38,266 nucleotides of DNA. It comes from an uncultured Clostridium sp. (GTDB lineage: Bacteria; Bacillota; Clostridia; Lachnospirales; Lachnospiraceae). This document shows positions 24,443 to 31,834 of the stretch, in pieces. Location: positions 1 through 38,266 of the forward strand of contig CAKSBP010000031.1 of NCBI GenBank assembly GCA_934438135.1. The letters run 5' to 3'. Under the pieces are notes generated by a model. It was given only the letters and a program-made list of their open reading frames with translations, searched no databases and had not been told where the DNA came from. Numbering within the stretch: the first letter of the stretch is position 1; every line of letters begins with the position of its first letter. Position numbers and translations under genes: made by a program.

Positions 24443-25900
24443 ATGTTGAACGAGAACCTCACACTACTGACTGATTTTTACGAACTTACTATGATGCAGG
24501 GTTATTACAAGAACGATACCAATGAAAAAGTCGTTTTTGATGTATTTTACCGGACAAATCCTTCTGGAAGCGGTTATGCTATCTGTGCAGGACTTGATCA
24601 GGTTATAGACTATATTAAAGAATTAAATTTCAACTATGATGATATTGCTTATTTAAGAAGCCTTAATATTTTTGATGAAGATTTCCTTCATTATCTTGCC
24701 GGCTTCCATTTTACAGGCGATATTTATGCCATTCCTGAAGGCTCTGTTGTCTTTCCAATGGAACCTCTCGTAAAAGTTATAGCTCCTATTATGGAAGCGC
24801 AGTTGGTCGAAACAGCAATTCTTAATATTATAAATCATCAAAGTCTGATTGCAACCAAGGCTTCCCGTGTCTGCTATGCCGCCCAGGGAGATCCTGTTAT
24901 GGAATTCGGCTTAAGACGTGCCCAGGGCCCAGATGCCGGTACACTCGGTGCCCGTGCCGCAGTTATTGGCGGATGTGCTGGTACAAGTAATGTTTTATGT
25001 GCAAAGAAATTTGCAATTCCTGCTTTAGGAACCCATGCACACAGCTGGATTATGAGTTTTAAGGACGAGCTGACTGCTTTCCGTAAATACGCGGATCTTT
25101 ATCCTGATAATACAACCCTTCTTGTTGATACTTATGATACGCTTCGTTCCGGTGTTCCACATGCCATTCAGGTTTTTGATGAACTGAAAGCTGCCGGAAA
25201 AATGCCTAAGTCCTACGGAATCCGTCTGGACAGTGGTGATTTAGCTTACTTATCCAAAAAGGCAAGGAAAATGCTTGATGATGCCGGATATCCAAATGCC
25301 GGAATCTGTGCTTCCAGTGACCTTGACGAGTACTTAATTGATTCCCTGAAGACACAGAAGGCTGCTATTAATTCCTGGGGTGTGGGTACCAACCTGATTA
25401 CCTCCAAAGACTGCCCTGCATTCGGCGGTGTATACAAACTTGCTGCTATCGAAAAAAACGGGAAATTTATTCCAAAAATTAAACTGTCTGAAAACCAATG
25501 GAAGATTACAAATCCAGGGAACAAAACCGTTTATCGTATTTATGAAAAAGAAACAGGTAAAATTAAAGCGGATATTATCGCATTGGTTCATGAAACATTC
25601 GATGAACATGAGCCACTTATGATATTTGATCCAGTTTCCACTTGGAAGAAAACCTACTTAGATGCAGATACGTATACAGTTCGTGAAATGTTAGTTCCTG
25701 TGTTTAAAAATGGAACCTGCGTATATGAATCTCCATCTGTTTCTTCTATTAAAGAATACTGCCAGGCAGAATTAAATACATTATGGGATGAAACAAGACG
25801 ACTAATAAACCCTCATAATGTTTACGTAGATTTATCACAGGAGTTATATGACTTAAAACATTCCATTTTAGACTCCATGACACTGGCAAAGCTGAAATAG
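24443..25900 (+). CDS. pncB: Nicotinate phosphoribosyltransferase
   Basis: The 485-residue enzyme shows family blocks: LTDFYELTMMQGYY at the start, VFYRTNPSGSGYAICAGL, EFGLRRAQGPDAG, GTHAHSW with the conserved His, YGIRLDSGDLAYLSKKAR and SWGVGTNLITSKDCPAFGGV. It converts nicotinate and PRPP (with ATP) to nicotinate mononucleotide, the Preiss-Handler entry into NAD salvage. GGGAG precedes the ATG. A TATAAT at 24408-24413 without a good -35 is the likely -10. It is monocistronic and divergent from the subtilase gene. Confidence 0.97.
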   Translation: MLNENLTLLTDFYELTMMQGYYKNDTNEKVVFDVFYRTNPSGSGYAICAGLDQVIDYIKELNFNYDDIAYLRSLNIFDEDFLHYLAGFHFTGDIYAIPEGSVVFPMEPLVKVIAPIMEAQLVETAILNIINHQSLIATKASRVCYAAQGDPVMEFGLRRAQGPDAGTLGARAAVIGGCAGTSNVLCAKKFAIPALGTHAHSWIMSFKDELTAFRKYADLYPDNTTLLVDTYDTLRSGVPHAIQVFDELKAAGKMPKSYGIRLDSGDLAYLSKKARKMLDDAGYPNAGICASSDLDEYLIDSLKTQKAAINSWGVGTNLITSKDCPAFGGVYKLAAIEKNGKFIPKIKLSENQWKITNPGNKTVYRIYEKETGKIKADIIALVHETFDEHEPLMIFDPVSTWKKTYLDADTYTVREMLVPVFKNGTCVYESPSVSSIKEYCQAELNTLWDETRRLINPHNVYVDLSQELYDLKHSILDSMTLAKLK

Positions 25901-25929
25901 CTCTTTGAAAAAACTTAGCCTGCTTCTTC

Positions 25930-25965
25930 AAAAGCACCGGAAATTCCATTTTTCTGGTGCTTTTC
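25930..25965 (+). terminator. Terminator of pncB
   Basis: AAAAGCACCGGAAA pairs with TTTTCTGGTGCTTTT around a short loop and ends in a T-run. Confidence 0.9.
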
Positions 25966-26034
25966 TATTGTAAATTCTTCATTATCTTGTAATTATTAAT
26001 TTTCACACAATTCTCTAGATTTTTTTACTTCTTA

Positions 26035-26043
26035 TGTTATAAT
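26035..26043 (+). promoter_or_regulatory. Extended -10 promoter of the VanY-type gene
   Basis: TGTTATAAT is an extended -10, about 67 bases before the ATG. There is no clear -35. Confidence 0.5.
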
Positions 26044-26109
26044 AAAATAGGTTTTGCTGGCGAAAAAGCAGACCTTGACATATTAAATATAGATGGGAAG
26101 TTTTGAGTT

Positions 26110-27438
26110 ATGATAAAAAAAAGGATTTTAGCTGGCGCAGTGATTGCCGTTATCATAGGTGGTCTTGGCGTGAAATCCATTGTCTCCTTTACACAGTCAG
26201 AACATAGCAGAGAAAACCAGGAATACTATTATAATAAAGATTCCAACAGCGGTGTTTCTTCTAAAGCACCCAATTCCTCCTCAAAAGAAGATAAATCCTC
26301 TCTGCCATCCAGAGATTCTGTCGATACTAATGAAGGAAGCCTCTATCAGCTGGTCAACAAAGAATTTGCTCTTTCATCTGACTATGCTCCGGAAGATTTA
26401 GTGGTTCCTGATATTAGATTCAATATTTCATATGATGCCGAGAAAAAATATCTTCGTTCTGCCGCTGCGGATGCCATTGAAATACTTTTTAAGGCAGCTT
26501 CAGAGGAAGGATACGAACTTTGTGGTGTCTCCGGTTACCGTTCTTACACACGTCAGAAAGAAATTTATACAACGAACTTAGCTACGAAAGGAACTGCACA
26601 TACAAATAAATACTCTGCACAGCCTGGAAACAGTGAACATCAGAGCGGCCTTGCCATGGATGTTTCTTCCGCTGCCATTGGCTACAGTCTGAACGAATCT
26701 TTCGGTGATACCAAAGAAGGAAAATGGCTTGCCTCAAACTGCTATAAATATGGATTCATTATCCGCTATCCAGAAAACAAAGAAAACATTACAGGTTATT
26801 TTTATGAACCTTGGCACATCCGCTATCTAGGGGTTCCTCTTTCCACCTACCTGTATGAAAATGATTTAACATTAGAAGAATATTATAACGTAGATACAAG
26901 ATATGACGATCTTAATGAAGACACTTCCATCATGGATGTAGATGAAAATGATTTATCCACTTCTGCTCCTAGCATTGTGATTACACCGTCTCCAAGTGTG
27001 CAGCCTAGCTACTCTGCTCCTTCCTCTACAAAGGAAAACCAGATTCAGAGTTCTTCTGCTGTAACGCCTTCACAGAGTACGATTCCATCATCCTCTGCTT
27101 CCTCAGAGACGCAGACTACACACAGTAACAGCAGTTCATCTGAAATAACATCCAGTAAGAAACCTTCTTCCGGAAATTCTTCACATGGCAGTTCCTCTGG
27201 AGCCTCGTCATCCCCTTCGGCTTCGAAAAAGCCAAGCAGCAAGCCTTCTGCTCCTGCTTCTACAAAGCCGTCAACGAAGCCTTCCGTGAAACCGTCACCT
27301 TCCCACTCAGTGAAACCTTCCGTGAAGCCTTCACCAAGCGTAAAACCTTCTTCGGAACCGGAAGATACAACGGGAAAAGATGAATCTATTAACACACCAG
27401 ATATACCATCTGATGAAACAGCTGAAAACGAAGAATAA
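26110..27438 (+). CDS. VanY-type D-Ala-D-Ala carboxypeptidase with long Ser/Pro/Lys tail
   Basis: The 442-residue protein has an N-terminal membrane anchor or signal (about 5-25), a Ser-rich linker and a VanY/M15B peptidase domain over about residues 75-260. Zinc and catalytic motifs are SGYRSYTRQKEIY, SEHQSGLAMDVSS (His and Asp ligands, about 176-185) and EPWHIRYLG (Glu and His, about 231-235). The last 160 residues are low-complexity Ser/Thr/Pro, with a Lys-Pro-Ser repeat region near the end (KPSVKPSPS units). It trims the terminal D-Ala of wall peptides outside the membrane. The tail probably spans the wall. No vancomycin-resistance ligases are nearby, so it is a housekeeping carboxypeptidase. 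Confidence 0.9.
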   Translation: MIKKRILAGAVIAVIIGGLGVKSIVSFTQSEHSRENQEYYYNKDSNSGVSSKAPNSSSKEDKSSLPSRDSVDTNEGSLYQLVNKEFALSSDYAPEDLVVPDIRFNISYDAEKKYLRSAAADAIEILFKAASEEGYELCGVSGYRSYTRQKEIYTTNLATKGTAHTNKYSAQPGNSEHQSGLAMDVSSAAIGYSLNESFGDTKEGKWLASNCYKYGFIIRYPENKENITGYFYEPWHIRYLGVPLSTYLYENDLTLEEYYNVDTRYDDLNEDTSIMDVDENDLSTSAPSIVITPSPSVQPSYSAPSSTKENQIQSSSAVTPSQSTIPSSSASSETQTTHSNSSSSEITSSKKPSSGNSSHGSSSGASSSPSASKKPSSKPSAPASTKPSTKPSVKPSPSHSVKPSVKPSPSVKPSSEPEDTTGKDESINTPDIPSDETAENEE

Positions 27439-27454
27439 ATATTTTTAATAAGAA

Positions 27455-27496
27455 GCGGGGGTGCCACACCAAGAACTTAGTACGGCACCTCCATTT
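27455..27496 (+). terminator. Probable terminator of the VanY-type gene
   Basis: GGGGTGCC pairs with GGCACCTC around an 18-base loop. The tail (ATTTCTCTATT) is only moderately T-rich. Confidence 0.55.
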
Positions 27497-27542
27497 CTCT
27501 ATTATATTACACAGCACAGAATCCCACGTTTATAACATTTTC

Positions 27543-27571
27543 TTGAATATAAAAGCTGGATTTGCTATAAT
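27543..27571 (+). promoter_or_regulatory. Promoter of plsC
   Basis: TTGAAT (27543-27548), 17 bases, TATAAT (27566-27571), with TG one base before the -10. Confidence 0.8.
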
Positions 27572-27606
27572 TACTGATGTACGACATAAATGATTAGGAG
27601 GCTATT

Positions 27607-28347
27607 GTGAGAACATTATTTATTGCTATATTTCTAATTTTATATTTTATTTACAGTATCCCATGCCTGCTTGTTATATATCTAATTGGTAAAATAACCA
27701 AAAATGATAAACTAGTTGCCCGCATTTCCCAGGCACATGTTGCATGGGCATTTCGTGTCATCTGCTTTTTAGGTGGCGTAAAGAGAAATATTATTGGACT
27801 AGAGAATATTCCAAAAGATACACCTGTTTTATATGTTGCAAACCACCGAGGCTTTTTTGATATCGTGGTTGCCTATTCCTGCATTCCAGGACTGACAGGC
27901 TTTGTTTCCAAAAAAGAAATTGGAAAAATTCCTCTGCTTTCTACCTGGATGCGGAATTTAAAATGCCTGTTCCTTGACCGTGATAATATTAAAGAAGGAA
28001 TGAAAACAATTTTACAGGGTATAGCACAGATTAAAGATGGATATTCTATTTTTATAATGCCGGAAGGAACCCGTAATTACAGTGATGAACTGCTCCCATT
28101 CCATGAAGGAAGTTTTAAATTTGCACAGAAGACTGGATGTCCGATTATTCCGGTTACAATTACAAATACAGACGAAGTTTTTGAGAAACATCTCCCATGG
28201 ATTAAATCTACGGAAGTAACCATGGTTTTTGGTGAACCAATCTACCTGGATCAGTTATCAAAAGAAGATAAAAAGTTTGTCGGTGCATACTCCAGACAGA
28301 TTATAGAAGAAACTCTTGAAAAGGTGAAATCGAATGTGCTAAAATAA
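27607..28347 (+). CDS. plsC: 1-acyl-sn-glycerol-3-phosphate acyltransferase
   Basis: The 246-residue membrane-associated enzyme has an N-terminal hydrophobic segment (about 3-28) and the acyltransferase motifs NHRGFFD (His80, Asp85) and MPEGTRNYS (EGTR 153-156). A later PIIPVTI block is also present. It acylates lysophosphatidic acid to phosphatidic acid in phospholipid synthesis. The start is GTG with AGGAGG 7 bases upstream. It is followed 47 bases later by a small membrane protein gene on the same strand, probably co-transcribed. Confidence 0.94.
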   Translation: MRTLFIAIFLILYFIYSIPCLLVIYLIGKITKNDKLVARISQAHVAWAFRVICFLGGVKRNIIGLENIPKDTPVLYVANHRGFFDIVVAYSCIPGLTGFVSKKEIGKIPLLSTWMRNLKCLFLDRDNIKEGMKTILQGIAQIKDGYSIFIMPEGTRNYSDELLPFHEGSFKFAQKTGCPIIPVTITNTDEVFEKHLPWIKSTEVTMVFGEPIYLDQLSKEDKKFVGAYSRQIIEETLEKVKSNVLK

Positions 28348-28394
28348 AATATTGTACAAACACGTAATTAAACAATAAGGAGGTACATAGTCTT

Positions 28395-28949
28395 ATGTAT
28401 TATAGTAACAATACATTTCCTATGTTAGCGATGGCCATGAGTAAACTTGGTATTGGTTTACTGATTGCCCTGGTAGTAATTATTATTCTCTTAGTGCTGT
28501 TATACCGCTTCGGTACAAAACTTCAAAAGCGCCAGGAAACAGCCCAGACTCAGATGCAGGCAAATTCCCAGACAGTATCCATGCTGGTTATTGATAAAAA
28601 AAGAGTGAAACTTGCAGATTCCGGCCTACCTAAAATTGTAATGGAACAGACACCAAAATACATGCGTCGTTCCAAACTTCCGATTGCTAAATGTAAAATC
28701 GGACCACAGATTTTATCTATGATTTGTGATGAAAAAGTATTTGATGTTCTTCCAGTAAAAAAAGAAGTAAAGGCTGTTATCAGCGGCATTTATATTATGG
28801 ATGTAAAAGGCCTGCACTCAAGCCTGGAAGCAAAGCCTGAAAAGAAAGGATTCTGGAAGCGTCTTCAAGGAAAAGCCCAGAAAAAACTGGATGAAGCAAA
28901 TGCTGAAGCAGCAAAAGCTGATGCAGGAAAAAAGAAAAAGAAGAAATAA
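28395..28949 (+). CDS. Single-pass membrane protein with basic tail, unknown function
   Basis: The 184-residue protein is not one I can name. It has one strong membrane helix (about 18-41: IGLLIALVVIIILLVLLYRF) and a cytoplasmic soluble domain (about 60-145) with VSMLVIDKKRVKLADSGLP and QTPKYMRRSKLPIAKCKIG. An Ala/Lys-rich helical end finishes in six Lys. Two Cys are present. AAGGAGG precedes the ATG. It shares the plsC transcript and ends at a strong terminator. The basic tail could contact nucleic acid or acidic lipid; this is speculation. Confidence 0.8.
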   Translation: MYYSNNTFPMLAMAMSKLGIGLLIALVVIIILLVLLYRFGTKLQKRQETAQTQMQANSQTVSMLVIDKKRVKLADSGLPKIVMEQTPKYMRRSKLPIAKCKIGPQILSMICDEKVFDVLPVKKEVKAVISGIYIMDVKGLHSSLEAKPEKKGFWKRLQGKAQKKLDEANAEAAKADAGKKKKKK

Positions 28950-28979
28950 GCTTTACTGAATTTATATTTTATAAACTAA

Positions 28980-29023
28980 AAAAGAGTTGCAAGGATAATT
29001 AACTTATCTTTGTAACTCTTTTC
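28980..29023 (+). terminator. Terminator of plsC and the basic membrane protein gene
   Basis: A long stem, AAAGAGTTGCAAGGATAA with TTATCTTTGTAACTCTTT, has a 5-base loop and ends in T residues. Confidence 0.93.
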
Positions 29024-29053
29024 TATTTATACTGGAAACCACGTCCAAACATA

Positions 29054-29144
29054 GTAAATGCGATATCACTTAACTACTCGTGCATTTACAGACCACCTGA
29101 TATCCAAGCACAGTTTATTGAAAACATTGTGCCAGGTGATCTGT
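29054..29144 (-). repeat. Double inverted-repeat structure behind murI-DUF1934
   Basis: GTAAATGC (29054-29061) pairs with GCATTTAC (29082-29089). Immediately beside it ACAGACCACCTG (29088-29099) pairs with CAGGTGATCTGT (29133-29144), enclosing a further GCACA/TGTGC pairing. No T-run follows on either strand. It may be the 3' end structure of the minus-strand operon or a remnant of a small inverted-repeat element. Confidence 0.6.
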
Positions 29145-29158
29145 AACTAAGCATTGAA

Positions 29159-29611
29159 TTAAATAATACCGCACTCCTTACTGTCCTTGGAAATAACTAA
29201 AATTGTAATTTCACAATCTGATACATAAGACTGATTAATTTCCAAATCATATTCCAGCTTGATTTCAATCACATCTTCTTTGTGGGTAACACGAAGCTTA
29301 TTTGTAAAAATGCTAATCATCAGCTGGCCAAATGGCGTTCCATAATAAGTCAGGCTTTTTTCTCCTTCCTGAAAAATCATATGCACATTCGAAGAACCTT
29401 TCTTGGTCAGCTCTACCTGTTCGTCTGAAAACTTTAATGTATTCTTACATATTTGCCCCTGTCCTTCTTTTTCTTCTGATATTTCTTCGAAAAGAACGTA
29501 ATGCTTCTTATTTCTAAAATAATATTCTCCGGAAGCAATCATTTCTACCGGCTCATCATTTCCGGTTTCAAACTGCAGTCCCTTAATTGAAATTAAAACA
29601 TCCTTTATCAT
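29159..29611 (-). CDS. DUF1934 (YwiB-like) lipocalin-fold protein
   Basis: The 150-residue protein matches the DUF1934/YwiB pattern: KDVLISIKGLQ, a GEYYFRNKKHYVLFEE strand pair, then LTKKGSSNVHMIFQEGEKSLTYYGTPFGQL and a final series of strands (IEIKLEYDLEINQSYVSDCEI). It is predicted to form a calycin-like beta barrel in the cytoplasm. Function is unknown. It lies 21 bases after murI, probably in the same transcript. The ribosome site before it is weak (GAGGATATACT). Confidence 0.88.
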   Translation of the reverse strand: MIKDVLISIKGLQFETGNDEPVEMIASGEYYFRNKKHYVLFEEISEEKEGQGQICKNTLKFSDEQVELTKKGSSNVHMIFQEGEKSLTYYGTPFGQLMISIFTNKLRVTHKEDVIEIKLEYDLEINQSYVSDCEITILVISKDSKECGII

Positions 29612-29632
29612 AGTATATCCTCAATTCCATCT

Positions 29633-30439
29633 CTAATATTTTTCAATATCTATATCCTTTGTCTCAACCACGTCACATGGAAGAATTGTATTGGCAAAAG
29701 CTTTGAATTTTTCTGCACCATCACTAACAAAAAACTTATGATTTGGCATCTGCTCACTACATTCCATTCCATTATCCATAAGCACTTTCCGAATCTGCTT
29801 TGCAGTCTCATAAGCTGGATTTACCAGAGTTACATCAGGACCTGTTATCTTCTGAATCGTCCGTCTCAAAAGCGGATAGTGTGTACAGCCAAGTACAAGT
29901 GTATCTACATCATACCCCTGTAATTCGCTCAAATAACGTTCTGCCATCTCCACCGTTACAGAATCGTATAACAGCCCTTCTTCTACCAATGGTACAAAAA
30001 GCGGACATGCTTTTCCATAGACCTGAAGGCCTGGATTCATCTCCGTTAATATCTGAGTATAAATACCGCTGTTAATTGTTCCTTCTGTTCCAATAATTCC
30101 GATTCTTCCACTTCTCGTTGCGTTCGCTGCGGTAATAGCTCCTGGTATAACAACACCAATCACTGGAATGGGAAATTCTCTCTGAAGGGTTTCCAGTGCA
30201 AAAGCACTTGCTGTATTACAGGCAATTACAACTGCCTTCACATTCTTAGTCTGCAGAAACTTTACGATTTGTCTGGAAAATCGGATAATTGTTTCTTTGG
30301 ATTTACTTCCGTATGGTACTCGGGCTGTATCTCCAAAATAAATAATCTGCTCCTGAGGCATCTGTCTCATGATTTCCCTGGCAACTGTCAGTCCGCCGAC
30401 ACCAGAATCAAACACTCCAATTGGTGTATTCTGTGACAT
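29633..30439 (-). CDS. murI: Glutamate racemase
   Basis: The 268-residue enzyme has FDSGVGGLTVA at the start (Asp11), the first catalytic Cys in IACNTAS (Cys74) and the second in GCTHYPLL (Cys185). It supplies D-glutamate for peptidoglycan. An in-frame ATG at 30496 lies on the -35 element of its promoter, so the ATG at 30439, which follows AGGAGG by seven T, is used. The IS element lies 87 bases upstream and leaves the promoter intact. Confidence 0.96.
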   Translation of the reverse strand: MSQNTPIGVFDSGVGGLTVAREIMRQMPQEQIIYFGDTARVPYGSKSKETIIRFSRQIVKFLQTKNVKAVVIACNTASAFALETLQREFPIPVIGVVIPGAITAANATRSGRIGIIGTEGTINSGIYTQILTEMNPGLQVYGKACPLFVPLVEEGLLYDSVTVEMAERYLSELQGYDVDTLVLGCTHYPLLRRTIQKITGPDVTLVNPAYETAKQIRKVLMDNGMECSEQMPNHKFFVSDGAEKFKAFANTILPCDVVETKDIDIEKY

Positions 30440-30467
30440 AAAAAAACCTCCTAACAAGTCTTTCTCC

Positions 30468-30496
30468 ATTCTACTCTTTCTATCTGAATATTTCAA
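30468..30496 (-). promoter_or_regulatory. Promoter of murI-DUF1934
   Basis: TTGAAA (30496-30491), 17 bases, TAGAAT (30473-30468). It lies just inside the left flanking repeat of the IS element, so it survived the insertion. Confidence 0.75.
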
Positions 30497-30500
30497 CTCA

Positions 30501-30525
30501 TTTCAACCAGAAGGCTTGTTAAAAC
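30501..30525. repeat. Left 25-bp direct repeat flanking the IS element
   Basis: TTTCAACCAGAAGGCTTGTT followed by AAAAC. It abuts the left terminal inverted repeat and matches 31810-31834 at 24 of 25 bases (C versus T at position 8). Confidence 0.9.
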
Positions 30526-30567
30526 TGTAGGGTTACAATTGATGTGACACCCTTGCACTATACAAAA

Positions 30568-30633
30568 ACGGTTAAGTACATTAGAATTTTAATCGCCAAA
30601 CCAAAACCCTAACAAAAAGGAGTACTTAACCGT
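30568..30633 (+). promoter_or_regulatory. Hairpin masking the transposase start region
   Basis: ACGGTTAAGTAC (30568-30579) is perfectly complementary to GTACTTAACCGT (30622-30633). The second arm fills the space between the AAGGAG ribosome site (30617-30622) and the ATG (30635). A transcript entering from outside would fold it; one starting inside the loop would not. Confidence 0.75.
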
Positions 30634-30634
30634 C

Positions 30635-31582
30635 ATGAATACAATAACACATTCACAACGATATTTGCCACATGAAATTAACACAAAATTCTATGCAGTC
30701 AAACTTTATCGCTCCGGAGTCGGTGTTTCTTTTGTCTGTCGAAGATATCATATCTCTAAATCTTCTCTTCTTCGATGGAACAAAAAGTTTGATGGGACAA
30801 AGGATTCTCTGCTCGATAAATCCCATAGGCCTCTCTCAAAACATCCCAATTCCCATACGGATGAAGAATTGAAATGGATTCGGGATTACCATAGACGCAA
30901 TCCCAAAATTTCTGTGTGTGAATTGTACGGAAAGCTCCGCACCAACAAAGGTTACTCCCGTCACCCGGGATCTTTATATCGTATCTACCGTAAACTTGGT
31001 TATTCCAGTTACGCACCTTCTACCAAAAAGAAAAGAAGACCTCAGCCTTACGACACTCCTGGCGAATTAGGAATCAAATGGCAAATGGATGTTAAATATG
31101 TCCCTACTGCCTGTTATTCCGGCACTGTCCCTCAAAAGTTTTATCAATACACAGTAATTGATGAGGCTTCCAGAGAACGTTTTATCTATCCCTACATGGA
31201 GCAAAGCAGCTATTCCACGGTAGACTTCCTTAAGCGGGCAATTGCTTACTTCGGTTACAAGCCTATAATTCTGCAAACCGATAATGGTGCCGAATTCACG
31301 CATCTGAAAAGATCTGATAGAACACACCCTTTAGATCTGCTGTGTTCTAAACTTAATATTGCACATAAGCGAATTCGTCCCAGAACGCCCAGACACAATG
31401 GCAAAGTCGAACGAAGCCATCGTAATGATCAGGAACGATTTTATAATCATATGTCTTTCTATGACTATGATGATTTACGGATACAGATGAAACGATATTT
31501 AAATCGATCCAACAACATACCGATGCAGGTATTGGGCTGGAAATCACCTTTGCAAAAACGTCTCATACTTGAAACACAATAA
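30635..31582 (+). CDS. IS481-like DDE transposase
   Basis: The 315-residue protein has an N-terminal helix-turn-helix (about 14-55, FVCRRYHISKSSLLRW), a second HTH-like region (about 75-125) and an rve integrase core. The likely DDE residues are Asp152 (WQMDVKYV), Asp216 (QTDNGAEF) and Glu259 (HNGKVERSHRNDQERFY). It cuts and joins the element ends. The frame is intact without stops, so the element may still be active. IS481 is the best fit from the single-frame organisation and VERSHR motif; an IS3 orfB-like origin is less likely because no orfA or frameshift is present. Confidence 0.92.
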   Translation: MNTITHSQRYLPHEINTKFYAVKLYRSGVGVSFVCRRYHISKSSLLRWNKKFDGTKDSLLDKSHRPLSKHPNSHTDEELKWIRDYHRRNPKISVCELYGKLRTNKGYSRHPGSLYRIYRKLGYSSYAPSTKKKRRPQPYDTPGELGIKWQMDVKYVPTACYSGTVPQKFYQYTVIDEASRERFIYPYMEQSSYSTVDFLKRAIAYFGYKPIILQTDNGAEFTHLKRSDRTHPLDLLCSKLNIAHKRIRPRTPRHNGKVERSHRNDQERFYNHMSFYDYDDLRIQMKRYLNRSNNIPMQVLGWKSPLQKRLILETQ

Positions 31583-31711
31583 TTCTTATTCTGCTTGTTT
31601 AATGTAAATCTGCCAGGGTGTGACCTGTCAAGGTCATGCCCTGATAAGGGTGCTATTCAACCTTGACAGACCACATCCCAGCAGATAAAAAGTAGTCAAG
31701 CGGAATAAGAA
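31583..31711. repeat. Long nested palindrome at the 3' end of the IS element
   Basis: Directly after the transposase stop, TTCTTATTCTGCTTG (31583-31597) pairs with CAAGCGGAATAAGAA (31697-31711). Inside it TCTGC pairs with GCAGA, GGGTGTG with CACATCCC, and CTGTCAAGGT (31625-31634) with ACCTTGACAG (31660-31669). It has no T-run, so it is not an ordinary terminator. Confidence 0.8.
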
Positions 31712-31809
31712 AAGTGTGTAGCATTACATGCTCACTGGTTAAAATCTATAGTACCATACCGTTCCTTTTATTTTTCAAAAGTTGGTGTCACATCATTGAC
31801 TAATGTACA

Positions 31810-31834
31810 TTTCAACTAGAAGGCTTGTTAAAAC
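31810..31834. repeat. Right 25-bp direct repeat flanking the IS element
   Basis: TTTCAACTAGAAGGCTTGTT followed by AAAAC, abutting the right inverted repeat. It contains the spoIIR stop codon (31830-31828). Confidence 0.9.

Larger units (their letters stand above)
30526..31809 (+). mobile_element. IS481-like insertion sequence, complete
   Basis: The element is 1284 bp, bounded by imperfect inverted repeats. The left end begins TGTA and carries TGATGTGACACC at 30539-30550. The right end, read inward, is TGTACATTAGTCAATGATGT followed by GACACC. It contains one intact transposase gene, an upstream hairpin and a long palindromic 3' region. It lies between murI and spoIIR, flanked by a 25-bp direct repeat. 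The end positions are inferred from where the inverted repeats and the direct repeats meet. Confidence 0.85.

Noticed and set aside
26110..27438. Vancomycin-resistance gene vanY
   Set aside because: The domain is VanY-type, but there are no vanHAX, vanRS or ligase genes nearby, so a housekeeping carboxypeptidase is the safer reading.
26950..27440. Possible CRISPR or tandem-repeat array in the VanY 3' end
   Set aside because: The repeats are imperfect codon-level Lys-Pro-Ser units within an open frame, without regular spacers.
27045..27467. 140-codon minus-strand frame opposite the VanY tail
   Set aside because: It mirrors the Ser/Pro/Lys repeats (giving Glu/Gly/Phe) and overlaps the terminator.
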